From Alteribacter natronophilus (lineage in GTDB: Bacteria; Bacillota; Bacilli; Bacillales; Salisediminibacteriaceae): a stretch of DNA of 64,000 nucleotides. Positions 8,338 through 16,818 of the stretch are shown here, piece after piece; the first letter of the stretch is position 1, and each line of letters begins with the position of its first letter. The stretch covers positions 186,001 to 250,000 of the forward strand of contig NZ_VCRO01000005.1 in NCBI RefSeq assembly GCF_006007885.1, read 5' to 3'. The notes under the pieces were generated by a model that saw nothing but the letters and a program-made list of their open reading frames with translations, searched no databases and was not told where the DNA came from. The translations under genes were made by a program, and so were the position numbers.

Positions 8338-8865
8338 CTACATTTGAAAGAAGAAAATGAGACCGAAGAGAATGATGACGTAGAGAGCGACAATGATCGC
8401 ATCGTTTGCTTTCGGCTGGTCTTTTTTGCGGTCTTCCTTCTGGGCTGCGAGAATCCTCCTGTACAGGCGTTCAAGAAGCAGGGCGAAAACACCGAGCATG
8501 AGCCCGAGAAGACCGAGATAAGCGAGACCGTCACCGAATTCCCGGTCGCTTATATAAATCATCGCCACGTAAAAAACCGGTGAAACGTAAAGCGAAAGCA
8601 GCGCATACTTGCGGATCCGGTTAATTGTTTTACGAAGGTCATCTGTCAGTTCAGTCTGCCTGGATAACACTGTATAAACGCCAAGAGCAATGGCCGCCCC
8701 GCCGGCTGCCATCATGCCCATATAAGACCATGCTCCAGGGTAACCTGCAGGGATGATCATAAGAAGCAGACCAAGCTGAAAGACATAGTCAAATTTGTTT
8801 TTGTCGCCCAGTTCGTCCTTTTCGACTTCTTCCTGATCCGGGCCTGGTTTATTATTATCTGCCAT
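8338..8865 (-). CDS. Hypothetical integral membrane protein
   Basis: A 175-residue protein with a charged N-terminus (residues 1-25) and about five hydrophobic segments: FQLGLLLMIIPAGYPGAWSY, MAAGGAAIALGVYTVL, YALLSLYVSPVFYVAMIYI, LAYLGLLGLMLGVFALLL and AIIVALYVIILFGLIFFF. A basic loop (RRILAAQKEDRKKDQPK) precedes the last helix. I do not recognise a family. It is a single-gene unit with its own terminator and a GGAGAA-type ribosome binding site. Confidence 0.65.
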   Translation of the reverse strand: MADNNKPGPDQEEVEKDELGDKNKFDYVFQLGLLLMIIPAGYPGAWSYMGMMAAGGAAIALGVYTVLSRQTELTDDLRKTINRIRKYALLSLYVSPVFYVAMIYISDREFGDGLAYLGLLGLMLGVFALLLERLYRRILAAQKEDRKKDQPKANDAIIVALYVIILFGLIFFFQM

Positions 8866-8955
8866 AGCAATTCTCCTGCCTTTTACTCGTAGTAGAATGT
8901 TCCTTCATTAGGATAGCACGAGTAAAGAGGGAATGGAATCCGCAGGCAGCTGAAA

Positions 8956-8982
8956 GCCCCTGCTCGGTAAAGTCAGGGGCAG
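8956..8982 (-). terminator. Hairpin after the small paralogue gene
   Basis: GCCCCTG (8956-8962) pairs with CAGGGGC (8974-8980). The T tract on the minus strand is only three residues, so termination strength is uncertain. Confidence 0.55.
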
Positions 8983-8986
8983 ATCA

Positions 8987-9202
8987 TTACTTATCAATAT
9001 GGCGGTTTGAGGTCATGAATTTGAGATTTTCCTCACCTTCCTCCAGGTAGGCGTCCTGATCGTAAAGACCTTCCACCTGGCCTTTTGAAAGCTCCTCCTC
9101 ACCTGTCTGTTTCAGCTGCAGAATATAGTCCTGAGCCTCATCAAGCTGGGACTGGCTCAAGTGATCCACCAGTCTGTACAGTTCCTCACGGCTTACTGCC
9201 AT
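8987..9202 (-). CDS. Small helical protein, paralogue 1 of 3
   Basis: A 71-residue soluble protein beginning [20 protein letters not shown]. The pattern (T/S)(K/R)EE(hydrophobic)..(M/L)(hydrophobic)D.LS with a following helix is shared with the proteins at 10681-10911 and 11889-12086, all within 3 kb and on the same strand. The rest of each protein is hydrophilic and dissimilar. GGAGGCGATACG precedes the ATG. The shared part resembles the N-terminal helix pair of DUF2281-like or antitoxin-like small proteins, but I would not assign either. Divergent from kynU. Confidence 0.7.
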   Translation of the reverse strand: MAVSREELYRLVDHLSQSQLDEAQDYILQLKQTGEEELSKGQVEGLYDQDAYLEEGEENLKFMTSNRHIDK

Positions 9203-9351
9203 CGTATCGCCTCCATTACAATTTCTGCGACTATATTGTCTTTGTTTCCCCGTTCCCGTTCACCCGCATCGTCAATCATATATACAGGAATTCAGCGTAC
9301 GACCGGAGAAGTGGTATACTGAACCCAAAACCCGATGCAGGAGGCATAACG

Positions 9352-10623
9352 ATGGCAATGACAGAACAGCAGGCAATTGAACGCGACCGCCAGGATCCAC
9401 TGGGACACTTTAAATCCGAATTTTATCTGAAGGAAAATACCGTTTACCTGAACGGGAATTCTCTCGGCCTGTTATCCAGGAGAGCGGAACAGACTCTCCT
9501 TACTTCTTTGAACGACTGGAAGGAGCAGGGGATAGACGGCTGGATGAATGGAGAGGAACCGTGGTTTTACCTGTCTGAAAAACTAGGAAAGAAGTCCGCT
9601 CCCCTCATTGGGGCCAAACCGGAGGAAGTAATCGTCACAGGTTCCATTACCGTCAACATTCACCAGCTCGTCTCGTCCTTTTACAAACCTGAGGGAAAAA
9701 GAACAAAGATTCTCGCTGATGCGGTGACGTTCCCATCGGACATTTATGCGCTCAAGAGCATGCTTACACTGAAAGGTTTCGATCCTGCCGAGCATCTGCT
9801 CCAGGCCGGTAACCCGGAGGATCATGTTCTTGATGAAGAGGAACTTATTGAAGCGATGACGGAAGATGTTGCACTGATCCTGCTTCCATCGGTTCTTTAC
9901 CGGAGCGGGCAGGTGCTTGACATGAAGCGGCTGACTGAGGAGGCACACAGCCGGGGGATCGTCATCGGTTTTGATCTGGCACACTCCATCGGCGCGCTGC
10001 CGCACGAACTTCATGCCTGGGGCGTGGATTTTGCCATGTGGTGCAATTACAAGTATATGAATAACGGTCCGGGCGGTACAGGTGGCCTCTTTGTCCACGA
10101 GAAGCACTTCGGTACGTCGCCTGGTCTTGCAGGATGGTTTGGATCGGACAAGGATAAACAGTTCGATATGGAGCATGAATTCACACCTGCTGCGGACGCA
10201 GGCGCTTTTCAGATCGGCACGCCTCATGTGCTGAGCAGTGCCCCGCTGCTCGGATCTCTTGAGCTGTTTGAGGAGGCAGGAATTGACGCTGTCCGGAAGA
10301 AGTCCCTTGCCCTCACGGAATTCTTTATGGAGCTTGCGGATGAGAAGCTGGACGGCCTCGGTTTTACAGTTATTAACCCCCGTGAAGCGGACAAAAGGGG
10401 CGGACATATCTGCCTGCAGCATACCCACTCGGCAAGCATCTGCAAGGCACTGAAAGCGGGTGGAATTGTACCGGATTTCAGGGCTCCTGATATGATCCGC
10501 CTTGCTCCCGTTGCGCTTTATACAGGTTTTCATGACGTATGGCGCACCGTGGATACGCTCGCCCGGATCGTAAAAAATGAAGAATACAGAGCATATACAA
10601 ACAAACGGAACGTAATTGCCTGA
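9352..10623 (+). CDS. kynU: Kynureninase
   Basis: A PLP enzyme of tryptophan breakdown that cleaves L-kynurenine to anthranilate and alanine. The 423-residue length is normal. It shows [10 protein letters not shown] near the N-terminus, [11 protein letters not shown] with the PLP-contacting aspartate (Asp208), and the cofactor lysine in MWCNYKYMN (Lys234), followed by [11 protein letters not shown]. The frame opens further upstream, but the ATG at 9352 follows GCAGGAGGC with 6 nt spacing. A TATACT box lies about 35 bp before the ribosome binding site. No kynA or kynB adjoins it, whereas many Bacillus have a kynA-kynB-kynU set, so anthranilate supply or kynurenine scavenging is an inference. 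Confidence 0.92.
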   Translation: MAMTEQQAIERDRQDPLGHFKSEFYLKENTVYLNGNSLGLLSRRAEQTLLTSLNDWKEQGIDGWMNGEEPWFYLSEKLGKKSAPLIGAKPEEVIVTGSITVNIHQLVSSFYKPEGKRTKILADAVTFPSDIYALKSMLTLKGFDPAEHLLQAGNPEDHVLDEEELIEAMTEDVALILLPSVLYRSGQVLDMKRLTEEAHSRGIVIGFDLAHSIGALPHELHAWGVDFAMWCNYKYMNNGPGGTGGLFVHEKHFGTSPGLAGWFGSDKDKQFDMEHEFTPAADAGAFQIGTPHVLSSAPLLGSLELFEEAGIDAVRKKSLALTEFFMELADEKLDGLGFTVINPREADKRGGHICLQHTHSASICKALKAGGIVPDFRAPDMIRLAPVALYTGFHDVWRTVDTLARIVKNEEYRAYTNKRNVIA

Positions 10624-10638
10624 CCAGCGCACAGAAAC

Positions 10639-10675
10639 GCCCCGCCTGACAGATTATGCAGGCGGGGCTGTTTTA
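10639..10675 (+). terminator. Terminator of kynU
   Basis: GCCCCGCCTG (10639-10648) pairs with the CAGGCGGGGC that starts near 10659, followed by TGTTTTATT. Confidence 0.85.
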
Positions 10676-10680
10676 TTCGG

Positions 10681-10911
10681 TTAACGCTCTGAATCGGATC
10701 CCCGATCACGCTGTGCCACATCGTCATGAATACTCACATCCGCGCTCTCCGTTTTGCTGTCCTGTTCATGGGGGCCGTCCTCGTGATCATCTTTCGTATG
10801 CTGCATCGGCTCTGTATCCACGAGCTTCTCCAGGTATTCGTGAACTGCTTCAACCTGTTCTTCTGATAGTTCATCAATCATATTGCGTACTTCCTCTTTT
10901 GTTGCAGCCAT
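10681..10911 (-). CDS. Small helical protein, paralogue 2 of 3
   Basis: A 76-residue protein beginning MAATKEEVRNMIDELSEEQV, clearly related at its N-terminal 30 residues to the proteins at 8987 and 11889. The C-terminal half is rich in Asp, His, Ser and Glu and looks disordered. GGAGG lies before the ATG (complement of 10918-10922). Its stop is a few bases from the kynU terminator. Function unknown. Confidence 0.7.
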   Translation of the reverse strand: MAATKEEVRNMIDELSEEQVEAVHEYLEKLVDTEPMQHTKDDHEDGPHEQDSKTESADVSIHDDVAQRDRGSDSER

Positions 10912-10980
10912 TGTAAAACCTCCTTCAATGAGCGTGGTTACAGAGGCTATTCCCTTTCGGAATCCCGATTAATCATTCTT

Positions 10981-11742
10981 TTACCTCTGGTAGATTTTCC
11001 GCGGCTGAAAAAAGAAAGTTACCGCATATACCGCCAGAATTGCAGCTGCAATCCACGCTGTTACTGCAATGGCAGGGTACTCCACCTGCCTTTCCACCCC
11101 GATCCCGAAGAACGCCCACACAAGTACAAGAGCATAGAACGGATCAGTGTTAAACCACGCAAACCAGATCCCGAGACCTAGTGCCACTATGATCAGCAGT
11201 ATCGTCCATACTTCCCCCGGGAGAATCAGTCCTTCTTCAAATCCCAGGCTGTTGAACACGACACCCACATTGACGATCGTAGCCACCGAAACCCACCCCA
11301 CATAGATGGAAAACGGAAGTCTCATGAAAAACGTTGTATGGGGTGTTTTCTTAATAATACGGTAGATAACAATCAGACTGAGGAGAAGTCCAATCATCGC
11401 CACCATCGTCAGCAGGAAAAACTCATAGTGAAACAGCAGAAGCCACGAAACATTGAAAAAGCAGCTGATCACGAACCAATATCCGACGCTGCTGTATGCT
11501 TCCTCATCAGCGGGACGGGCAACAAACTGCCTGATCACCCAGATAATAAGGAGCAGGTAAATAAGGCTCCAGATCGAAAATACAAAACCGGCCGGAGTAA
11601 AGAGGACATTCAGCCGGTCGGAGATTTCCCCTGCAGTCTGATTGTTGATCGGGAGCGTGTTCGAAAGGATATTTACTGTGATGACAATCGCAAGCGCAAA
11701 AATATTGGTCCATATTAACGTCTTCGGTATCTGATAGTTCAT
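10981..11742 (-). CDS. TspO/MBR-related tryptophan-rich membrane protein
   Basis: A 253-residue protein with about seven membrane helices. The segment FTPAGFVFSIWSLIYLLLIIW carries the Pro-Ala-Gly and Trp pattern of the TspO/MBR family, and WVSVATIVNV with FAWFNTDPFYALVLVWAFFGIG fits the long bacterial variants. These are longer than classic TspO (about 160 aa). TspO proteins bind porphyrins or related ligands; the ligand of this longer branch is not established. AGGAGTG precedes the ATG. No linked gene suggests a pathway. Confidence 0.75.
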   Translation of the reverse strand: MNYQIPKTLIWTNIFALAIVITVNILSNTLPINNQTAGEISDRLNVLFTPAGFVFSIWSLIYLLLIIWVIRQFVARPADEEAYSSVGYWFVISCFFNVSWLLLFHYEFFLLTMVAMIGLLLSLIVIYRIIKKTPHTTFFMRLPFSIYVGWVSVATIVNVGVVFNSLGFEEGLILPGEVWTILLIIVALGLGIWFAWFNTDPFYALVLVWAFFGIGVERQVEYPAIAVTAWIAAAILAVYAVTFFFQPRKIYQR

Positions 11743-11841
11743 CTGACAGCACTCCTTTCGCCATATCTACAGTTTTTATACCCTTTTACCCCTCTATTCA
11801 TTCTGCTCCTTTATTCTTACTCCTGAACCGAACCATCCGGC

Positions 11842-11880
11842 AAAAAAAGCACGCCCTCCCCTGTTCAGGGATTGCGTGCC
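11842..11880 (-). terminator. Terminator of small paralogue 3
   Basis: GCACGC (11849-11854) pairs with GCGTGC (11874-11879) around an inner CCCCTGTTCAGGG element. Seven A residues at 11842-11848 give the T tract on the minus strand. Confidence 0.8.
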
Positions 11881-11888
11881 GGCAGCAT

Positions 11889-12086
11889 TTAATCCGTTTC
11901 CATGCGGGAGGACTGATTATCCATTGATTCATCGGCAGAGTGTCTGTTCTTCCGTCCTGAACCGTCCATTGACCGTTCCATCCGTCCGCTGCTCTTCATG
12001 TCCGTGATGTAGTTATACACTCTGCTGATCTCCTCATCGGAGAGATGATCGAGCATCATACGGATTTCCTCTTTTGTGTAATACAA
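11889..12086 (-). CDS. Small helical protein, paralogue 3 of 3
   Basis: A 65-residue protein beginning MYYTKEEIRMMLDHLSDEEI, with the same N-terminal pattern as the proteins at 8987 and 10681. The second half is Ser/Arg/Met/Asp-rich and probably disordered. GGAGGAG lies before the ATG, and a strong terminator ends the unit. Nothing convincing was seen in the 226 bp upstream of it. Function unknown. Confidence 0.7.
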   Translation of the reverse strand: MYYTKEEIRMMLDHLSDEEISRVYNYITDMKSSGRMERSMDGSGRKNRHSADESMDNQSSRMETD

Positions 12087-12312
12087 TGGTCTCCTCCTTC
12101 CGGGGCATGAGCCCGTCCCCTTTGGGGGTAAAAATAAAACGGCTTCTGCTGAGGCGGCTCTTATGCTTCAGCTGGCCCCGTTTAGTAGTCTATATCCTCC
12201 TTATTCCTCTCTACCCTTCAGAAAAGAAGGTTAATCCTGTAGAGGCACATACACAAACTGAATACTCGCTCGGGAACGCGGTATGAACCCATTCAGCTCC
12301 GAAAAACACAAA

Positions 12313-12340
12313 AAGACCCCGGTCACACACCGGGGTCCCA
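12313..12340 (-). terminator. Terminator of the BCCT transporter gene
   Basis: GACCCCGG (12315-12322) pairs with CCGGGGTC (12330-12337), with an A run at 12311-12314 read as T on the minus strand. Confidence 0.85.
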
Positions 12341-12346
12341 AAACAG

Positions 12347-13918
12347 TCAGCTTGCTTTTCTTTTTTCATGGAAGCGGCTTTGTTGTGCTTTCTGCTCCGC
12401 TTCAAGATCTTCATTGAACGCTTTTACCGTGCTGTAGCACATGGCAAGGATCACCAGGGTCAGCGGCAGGGCACTGACAATGATCGCCGCCTGCAGGCCT
12501 GCGAGTCCACCTGAGTACATAAGGACTCCGGTGGAAGCAGCAAGGATGAGTCCCCACACAATTTTCACACCTGTGGATGGATTCAGTTTACCACCGGTTG
12601 TCTGCATGCCGAGAACGAAAGTGGCAGAGTCGGCAGACGTGACAAAGAAGGTGGTGATCAGAGCCACTGTCACAATTGAAAGGAGCGCCGTGAGCGGCAG
12701 TTCCTGATAGACAAAGAACAGCGCGGTTTCAAGGCTCTGAGCGGACACTTCCAATCCCTGATTCATTTCAAGGGCAATACCTGTGCCACCAAAAACGGTG
12801 AACCAGAGACCGCAGACGAGCGTTGGAATGAGCAGCACAGCGACGCTGAATTCGCGGACCGTACGTCCTTTTGAGACGCGGGCAATAAACATGCCTACAA
12901 ATGGTGTCCAGGAGATCCACCACGCCCAGTAAAAGATCGTCCATCCCTGGGTCCAGGCAGCTTCATCAGAATCAAACGGGGAAAGCTGAAGTCCCATCTG
13001 CGCCAGATTGGCTGTATAGTTTCCGAGATTTGTCGAGAACAGGTTCATAAGGAACAATGTTGGTCCTGCGAATAATACAAGGATGAACAGTAAGCCGGCA
13101 AGCGACATGTTCACGTTACTTAAGTATTTAATTCCTTTTGAGATGCCGGTACTGGCCGAGAGGATAAACAGGCCGGTAATGACGAGCATAATCACCATCT
13201 GTACGCCAAAGTTATTCGGCATGCCGACAAGATATTCAAGGCCTCCGTTAATCTGCTGGGCACCGAGCCCAAGTGATGCAGCAACCCCGAACAGAGTGGC
13301 GAAAACAGCGACGAGATCAATCGTCTGGCCCAAAGGCCCTTTCACTTTATCACCGAGAACCGGGTAAAGAGTGGCACTCATGAGACCGGGAGCCCCGCGC
13401 TTAAACTTGAAGTAGGCAAGGGCCAGGGCAACCATGGCGTAGATGGCCCAGGCGTGAAGACCCCAGTGAAGCCACGTGTACTGCATGCTCAGAGCAGCCG
13501 CACCTTCCGTGCTTCCTTCACCGGTCGGCGGCACAGCAAAGTGCGCGATCGGCTCGGACACGCCGTAAAACAGCAGCCCGATTCCCATACCTGCTGAAAA
13601 CAGCATTGCAAACCACGTCGGACGGCTGTATTCCGGCTTGTCCCCTTCCTTTCCGAGTTTAATTTTTCCGTATCTGCTGAAAATCATAAATACAGCAAAG
13701 ACCAGAAAAAAGGTGGCAACGATCTGATAGTACCAGCCGAACGATTCAAGTGTGAATCCCTGGGCCCCGTTCATCCACGAAGCCAGCTGATCCGGCATCA
13801 GGACACCGATTGCCACAAACACAAGTGCGATCACGACTGAGAGTTTAAAGATAGGCTTTCCTGCAGTTTTTGAAATAAACGACACTTCCTTTTTTCTATT
13901 CCGCGGCCTTCCGGTCAT
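12347..13918 (-). CDS. BCCT-family betaine/carnitine/choline transporter
   Basis: A 523-residue carrier with 12 membrane helices that imports a trimethylammonium compatible solute, most likely glycine betaine, with Na+. Diagnostic are MGIGLLFYGVSEPIAHF and the Trp-rich signature in the eighth helix, WTIFYWAWWISWTPFVGMFIARVSKGRT (about residues 320-347), plus TSADSATFVLGMQTTGG. The C-terminal tail is short and charged. Uptake of osmolytes fits the saline habitat suggested by the acidic proteins. The start used is the first ATG at 13918, whose ribosome binding site is weak. Confidence 0.9.
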   Translation of the reverse strand: MTGRPRNRKKEVSFISKTAGKPIFKLSVVIALVFVAIGVLMPDQLASWMNGAQGFTLESFGWYYQIVATFFLVFAVFMIFSRYGKIKLGKEGDKPEYSRPTWFAMLFSAGMGIGLLFYGVSEPIAHFAVPPTGEGSTEGAAALSMQYTWLHWGLHAWAIYAMVALALAYFKFKRGAPGLMSATLYPVLGDKVKGPLGQTIDLVAVFATLFGVAASLGLGAQQINGGLEYLVGMPNNFGVQMVIMLVITGLFILSASTGISKGIKYLSNVNMSLAGLLFILVLFAGPTLFLMNLFSTNLGNYTANLAQMGLQLSPFDSDEAAWTQGWTIFYWAWWISWTPFVGMFIARVSKGRTVREFSVAVLLIPTLVCGLWFTVFGGTGIALEMNQGLEVSAQSLETALFFVYQELPLTALLSIVTVALITTFFVTSADSATFVLGMQTTGGKLNPSTGVKIVWGLILAASTGVLMYSGGLAGLQAAIIVSALPLTLVILAMCYSTVKAFNEDLEAEQKAQQSRFHEKRKAS

Positions 13919-14096
13919 AGAATACCGGAGAGCACGGCTTAATTGGCACCTTCACAATTAAACCACGTGCCTTGAAAAAAGGAAAAAACGAAAAAGAACC
14001 GTCAGCCGCTGCATTTCCCTGTTTTTCGTTTTATAGGGAAAAGACCGTGGACAGGTGGCAGTTTTCATGGATATGAGACAAAATTCGACGAATCCC

Positions 14097-14405
14097 TCAG
14101 CTCCAGCGGTGGGGAACGACATTTCCGCTTACCCTGACAATCACCGCTTCCTCCTTACCCTGCTTTTCCCTTCTTACTTTTTGAACCCCGCCGCCGAAAT
14201 TGTTTCCCAGATTCAATGTCCCGCTCAGATCTTTAATATCGAGGCTGTCGAGGCGGAACGTGAGGTCCTCAAGTCGGAAGTCTTCCAGGACCAGCTTATG
14301 AATTTCAATATGAATATCGGCCACGTCCTTCTTTTTATGAAGAAGGGTGGCAATCTGGGCCAGTTGACTTTCAAGCATCCGTTCTTCGTTTCTGCCCGCA
14401 GCCAT
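14097..14405 (-). CDS. GerPC-like spore protein (short)
   Basis: About 102 residues starting MAAGRNEERMLESQLAQIAT. An N-terminal coiled-coil-like helix is followed by LEDLTFRLDSLDIKDLSGTLNLGN, which resembles the C-terminal signature of GerPC (hydrophobic strand, then L.GTLN(I/L)G), a component of spore-coat permeability to germinants. It is much shorter than GerPC (about 200 aa). The ATG at 14405 follows GAGGTGAG; the frame extends to 14432. Its position beside the Hsp20-like and GerPF-like genes supports a spore role. Confidence 0.6.
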   Translation of the reverse strand: MAAGRNEERMLESQLAQIATLLHKKKDVADIHIEIHKLVLEDFRLEDLTFRLDSLDIKDLSGTLNLGNNFGGGVQKVRREKQGKEEAVIVRVSGNVVPHRWS

Positions 14406-14611
14406 CGTCTCACCTCTCTGCCGTTTAAGCACGTCCTCTTCTATATGTATACGGGCATGGCTGAAAAAATACGGTGATTTTGCCCCCCTTCTTCTACTGT
14501 ACAGGCAGGCGGGAATACCAATAGTAAGAAGAAGGGAACGGATTCGGGCAATTACAGCTGCTTTTCAATACCTTGCAGGTTCATTAAACCCCACCAAGGA
14601 GGATCATCTGG

Positions 14612-15076
14612 ATGGACGATCAGAAACCATTTAAGAAGCGGGTTATCAATCAGGGAAATCAGATGGACTGGGAAAACATGCACGAAAAGGTGGAAGGCGT
14701 TCTCGGTGAGGACTTCTGGAGCGATATAATGAAAGTTGTCCCCCGCCGGGGCCCGAACATTGATTTCTTTGAAACAGCTTCAGAAGGGGTCATTGTTGTG
14801 GAACTTCCAGGGCTTGAATCCCAGAATCATGTGAAGGTAAATGTGTCCGGAAACCAGGTAATCCTTGATGGCCGGATTCCCTATCCCTACCCCGTGGAAA
14901 AAGAACAGCTCACGCTGAATGAAAGATACTGTGGAAAATTCAAGCGGACGATCCCCATGTCGTTTTCATTTTCACCTGAGCAGATTTCGGCAAGTTACAA
15001 AAATGGACTTCTCGTACTCAAAGTACCAAAAGTCCACCGGGAGAAGCATGTTGATATCTCTTTTGATTCCGAGTAA
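14612..15076 (+). CDS. Hsp20/alpha-crystallin family protein, probably spore-associated
   Basis: A 154-residue protein with an alpha-crystallin domain over about residues 48-150 (NIDFFETASEGVIVVELPGL, then the closing strand YKNGLLVLKVPKV). The N-terminal arm is short and charged. A strong ribosome binding site (AAGGAGG) precedes the ATG. In Bacillus such proteins include the chaperone YocM and the coat proteins CotM and CotP. The GerP-like neighbours favour a coat protein, which is an inference. It converges on a second Hsp20-like gene 11 bp away. Confidence 0.8.
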   Translation: MDDQKPFKKRVINQGNQMDWENMHEKVEGVLGEDFWSDIMKVVPRRGPNIDFFETASEGVIVVELPGLESQNHVKVNVSGNQVILDGRIPYPYPVEKEQLTLNERYCGKFKRTIPMSFSFSPEQISASYKNGLLVLKVPKVHREKHVDISFDSE

Positions 15077-15087
15077 AAGTTCAGACA

Positions 15088-15666
15088 TCAGTCAAACCGG
15101 ACACTGATGGGGATCACCGGTTCAGTTCTCAGTTTCCGCAGCCTGATTTCCAGCACATTGTCTTTACATGTTGCGCCAATTCTTTTCTCATTGGGGTGTT
15201 CAGGAAGCTGGATGGTGTATTCATCCTGCTCCGGCAGCCCTTTGAGGACAATCCGGCTGTGGGCAAGTGATACCCCCAGCTGATCCGGGTTGACTTCTTC
15301 CGGTATGAACACTCTGACAATGATATATTCATGCATCTGAAACACTTCATGACGTGGCAGATGTTCACCCTGTGGATCGAACGCTTTCGCTGATGAAGAA
15401 GGGCCGGCCTCTTCCCCGCTCTCTCCTGAACTATCGTTCTGCCCGGGGATCGTTTCTTTCAGGATATTCTGGACGTATTCGTTCACCCATGTACTGTCCT
15501 GCAGCATTTTCGGGTCGAAAGGGAGGCCATTCTGCCCGCCAAACATTTTTGAAGGATCCATTCCTTCCTGCCCGTTCTGCTGAAAGGGATTTAACCCGCC
15601 TCCCTGAAGCGGGTTAAAGCTCCCGTTCTGAAGAGGATTAAACATTTTCCAAAGATTAAACAGCAT
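15088..15666 (-). CDS. Hsp20-like protein with Asn/Gly/Gln-rich N-terminus
   Basis: A 192-residue protein. Residues 1-55 are a low-complexity arm with repeated NPLQNG, NPLQGG and NPFQQNG units. Residues about 105-190 form a degenerate alpha-crystallin-like domain (FQMHEYIIVRVFIPEEVNPD ... KDNVLEIRLRKL). The arm resembles assembly regions of coat proteins. It is convergent with the Hsp20 gene at 14612, and a family A element sits just upstream. A coat or crust role is an inference from context. Confidence 0.7.
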   Translation of the reverse strand: MLFNLWKMFNPLQNGSFNPLQGGGLNPFQQNGQEGMDPSKMFGGQNGLPFDPKMLQDSTWVNEYVQNILKETIPGQNDSSGESGEEAGPSSSAKAFDPQGEHLPRHEVFQMHEYIIVRVFIPEEVNPDQLGVSLAHSRIVLKGLPEQDEYTIQLPEHPNEKRIGATCKDNVLEIRLRKLRTEPVIPISVRFD

Positions 15667-15701
15667 TCTGCTCCCCCGTCTCCTGTTTTTATTTTAGGCT
15701 A

Positions 15702-15863
15702 TGTTAAAGCTTAATGTTGATTTGTTGGAGCGAACGCGCGAGACTCCTGCGGGAAAAGCACCAACGGAAGACCCCGCAGGGCGGTTTTCCCGAGGAGGCT
15801 GCAGTGGTGCCCGCGGAAAGGGAGCGCAGTGAGCGAAAAACAACAAACTTTAACAGAGCCTTA
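15702..15863. repeat. Dispersed repeat family A, copy 1
   Basis: The ends are imperfect inverted repeats: GGCTATGTTAAAGCTTAATG on the left and CAACAAACTTTAACAGAGCC on the right. The interior carries GAGCGAACGCGCGAGACTCC, ACCCCGCAGGGCGGTTTTCC and GAGCGCAGTGAGCGAAAA. The same blocks recur almost base for base at 54841-55021 and, shortened, at 26874-27007. Non-coding. It lies between the Hsp20-like gene and the GerP-like pair. Confidence 0.9.
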
Positions 15864-15881
15864 TTTTAAAGGAGGTTCTGC

Positions 15882-16103
15882 ATGGTCCATATTGAATTCG
15901 GCAGTCTGAATGTCAAACAGATTGCCAATACATCCGGCATTTTTACCGGGGACAATATTCAGATCAATTTCAATAGCAGCCGGAAAATCAATGAAGGGCT
16001 CGGTTCCACAAGCGGGGACAGGACCATTGTCATTGACGGCCGCCATGTGGTACTGGACAACGACATTTTTGACTTTTCCACATCCGAATCCGGTGATGAA
16101 TAG
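15882..16103 (+). CDS. GerPA/GerPF-like spore protein 1
   Basis: A 73-residue protein beginning MVHIEFGSLNVKQIANTSGI. It shows the GerP-type series of short beta strands: INVN/LNVK, a Ser-Gly-Ile-Phe-Thr-Gly-(D/E)-Asn turn (TSGIFTGDNIQ), a GSTSGD turn and a closing IDGRHVVLDNDIFD. Related turns occur in the proteins at 16115, 16501 and 16819. AAAGGAGG precedes the ATG. It is the first gene of a two-gene unit (11 bp gap). GerP proteins let germinants cross the coat; whether these do is an inference. Confidence 0.65.
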   Translation: MVHIEFGSLNVKQIANTSGIFTGDNIQINFNSSRKINEGLGSTSGDRTIVIDGRHVVLDNDIFDFSTSESGDE

Positions 16104-16114
16104 AGGTGTTTTAT

Positions 16115-16486
16115 ATGTCATGGCTGTCTCCCAACTTCTTTATCGGCTCCATCCGTATCGGAGCGATCGAAGGGGCGTCGTGCATGAATATGGGCAACAA
16201 CTATCCTGCCAATTTCAGAAGTCATAAAAAGCATAACCAGGGGTTCGGCTCCATAAGCGGTGACAACAACTCCCTGGATGGGCTGCGTTCTGTTTTATCC
16301 GATCCCGATGTGATCGACGTGCTCACCCAGGGGAGCGCGGATGGTGAACTCCCCGAGGTCGTACAGAAACTCCTTGCGGCTTATACAGACAACGACAGTG
16401 ATGCAGAAAAACCGCATAGCACCGGCCCGGAAGGTACTCAGGGATACGGGCCGCAGATGACAAACGGGAACGGCTGTGATTACTAG
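16115..16486 (+). CDS. GerPF-like spore protein 2, extended
   Basis: A 123-residue protein beginning MSWLSPNFFIGSIRIGAIEG. The GSIRIGAIEGASCMNMGNNY and GFGSISGDNNSLDG elements are GerPA/PF-like. A helical C-terminal extension of about 60 residues (VIDVLTQGSADGELPEVVQKLLAAYTD) is unusual for these small proteins. GAGGTG with 6 nt spacing selects the ATG at 16115 over an in-frame GTG at 16106. It is the second gene of the pair. Confidence 0.6.
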   Translation: MSWLSPNFFIGSIRIGAIEGASCMNMGNNYPANFRSHKKHNQGFGSISGDNNSLDGLRSVLSDPDVIDVLTQGSADGELPEVVQKLLAAYTDNDSDAEKPHSTGPEGTQGYGPQMTNGNGCDY

Positions 16487-16500
16487 CTGCTCCTTGGTTG

Positions 16501-16809
16501 TCAGCAGAAATACGCCGGAGCCTTCGGTGTTCCCTGTTTACCAGGAGGGCAGCCGTTTTCGCCGTTCCCTCCACCGTTTTCAAATTGGGACGAATCCATC
16601 CAGTCATTGTCGTAAACCACATTAAATACATGCACCATAATATTGCAGTCGCCGGTCATGCTGCCGGCGGCTGCATTTATTTTTCCTTCCATGGTCCAGT
16701 CATACTGGACATTTTCCCCGACAAAAATGCCGGAACAGGCGGAAATGGACTGCACGTTGATACAGTCGAACATGATATTTTTCGGTACCGGCGGTTTTCC
16801 GTACTTCAT
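16501..16809 (-). CDS. GerPF-like spore protein 3, Cys/Gly-rich tail
   Basis: A 102-residue protein beginning MKYGKPPVPKNIMFDCINVQ. It shares with its upstream neighbour the strands INVQSI...GIFVGENVQYDWTMEGKIN and a GSMTGD turn. The tail (GGGNGENGCPPGKQGTP...) is Gly/Pro/Cys-rich, common in coat proteins that cross-link. The start has AGGAGGG with 4 nt spacing and lies 9 bp after the upstream gene. Convergent with the 15882-16486 pair. Confidence 0.6.
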   Translation of the reverse strand: MKYGKPPVPKNIMFDCINVQSISACSGIFVGENVQYDWTMEGKINAAAGSMTGDCNIMVHVFNVVYDNDWMDSSQFENGGGNGENGCPPGKQGTPKAPAYFC

Positions 16810-16818
16810 ATGGCCCTC

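Noticed and set aside
9583-10632. A 349-aa minus-strand frame
   Set aside because: Antisense of kynureninase, whose PLP motifs are intact.
13980-14035. AT-rich inverted repeat (AAAACGAAAAA ... TTTTTCGTTTT) upstream of the BCCT gene
   Set aside because: The arms are low-complexity A/T tracts with a 27-nt loop and no T run in the right place. Not supported as a terminator or operator.
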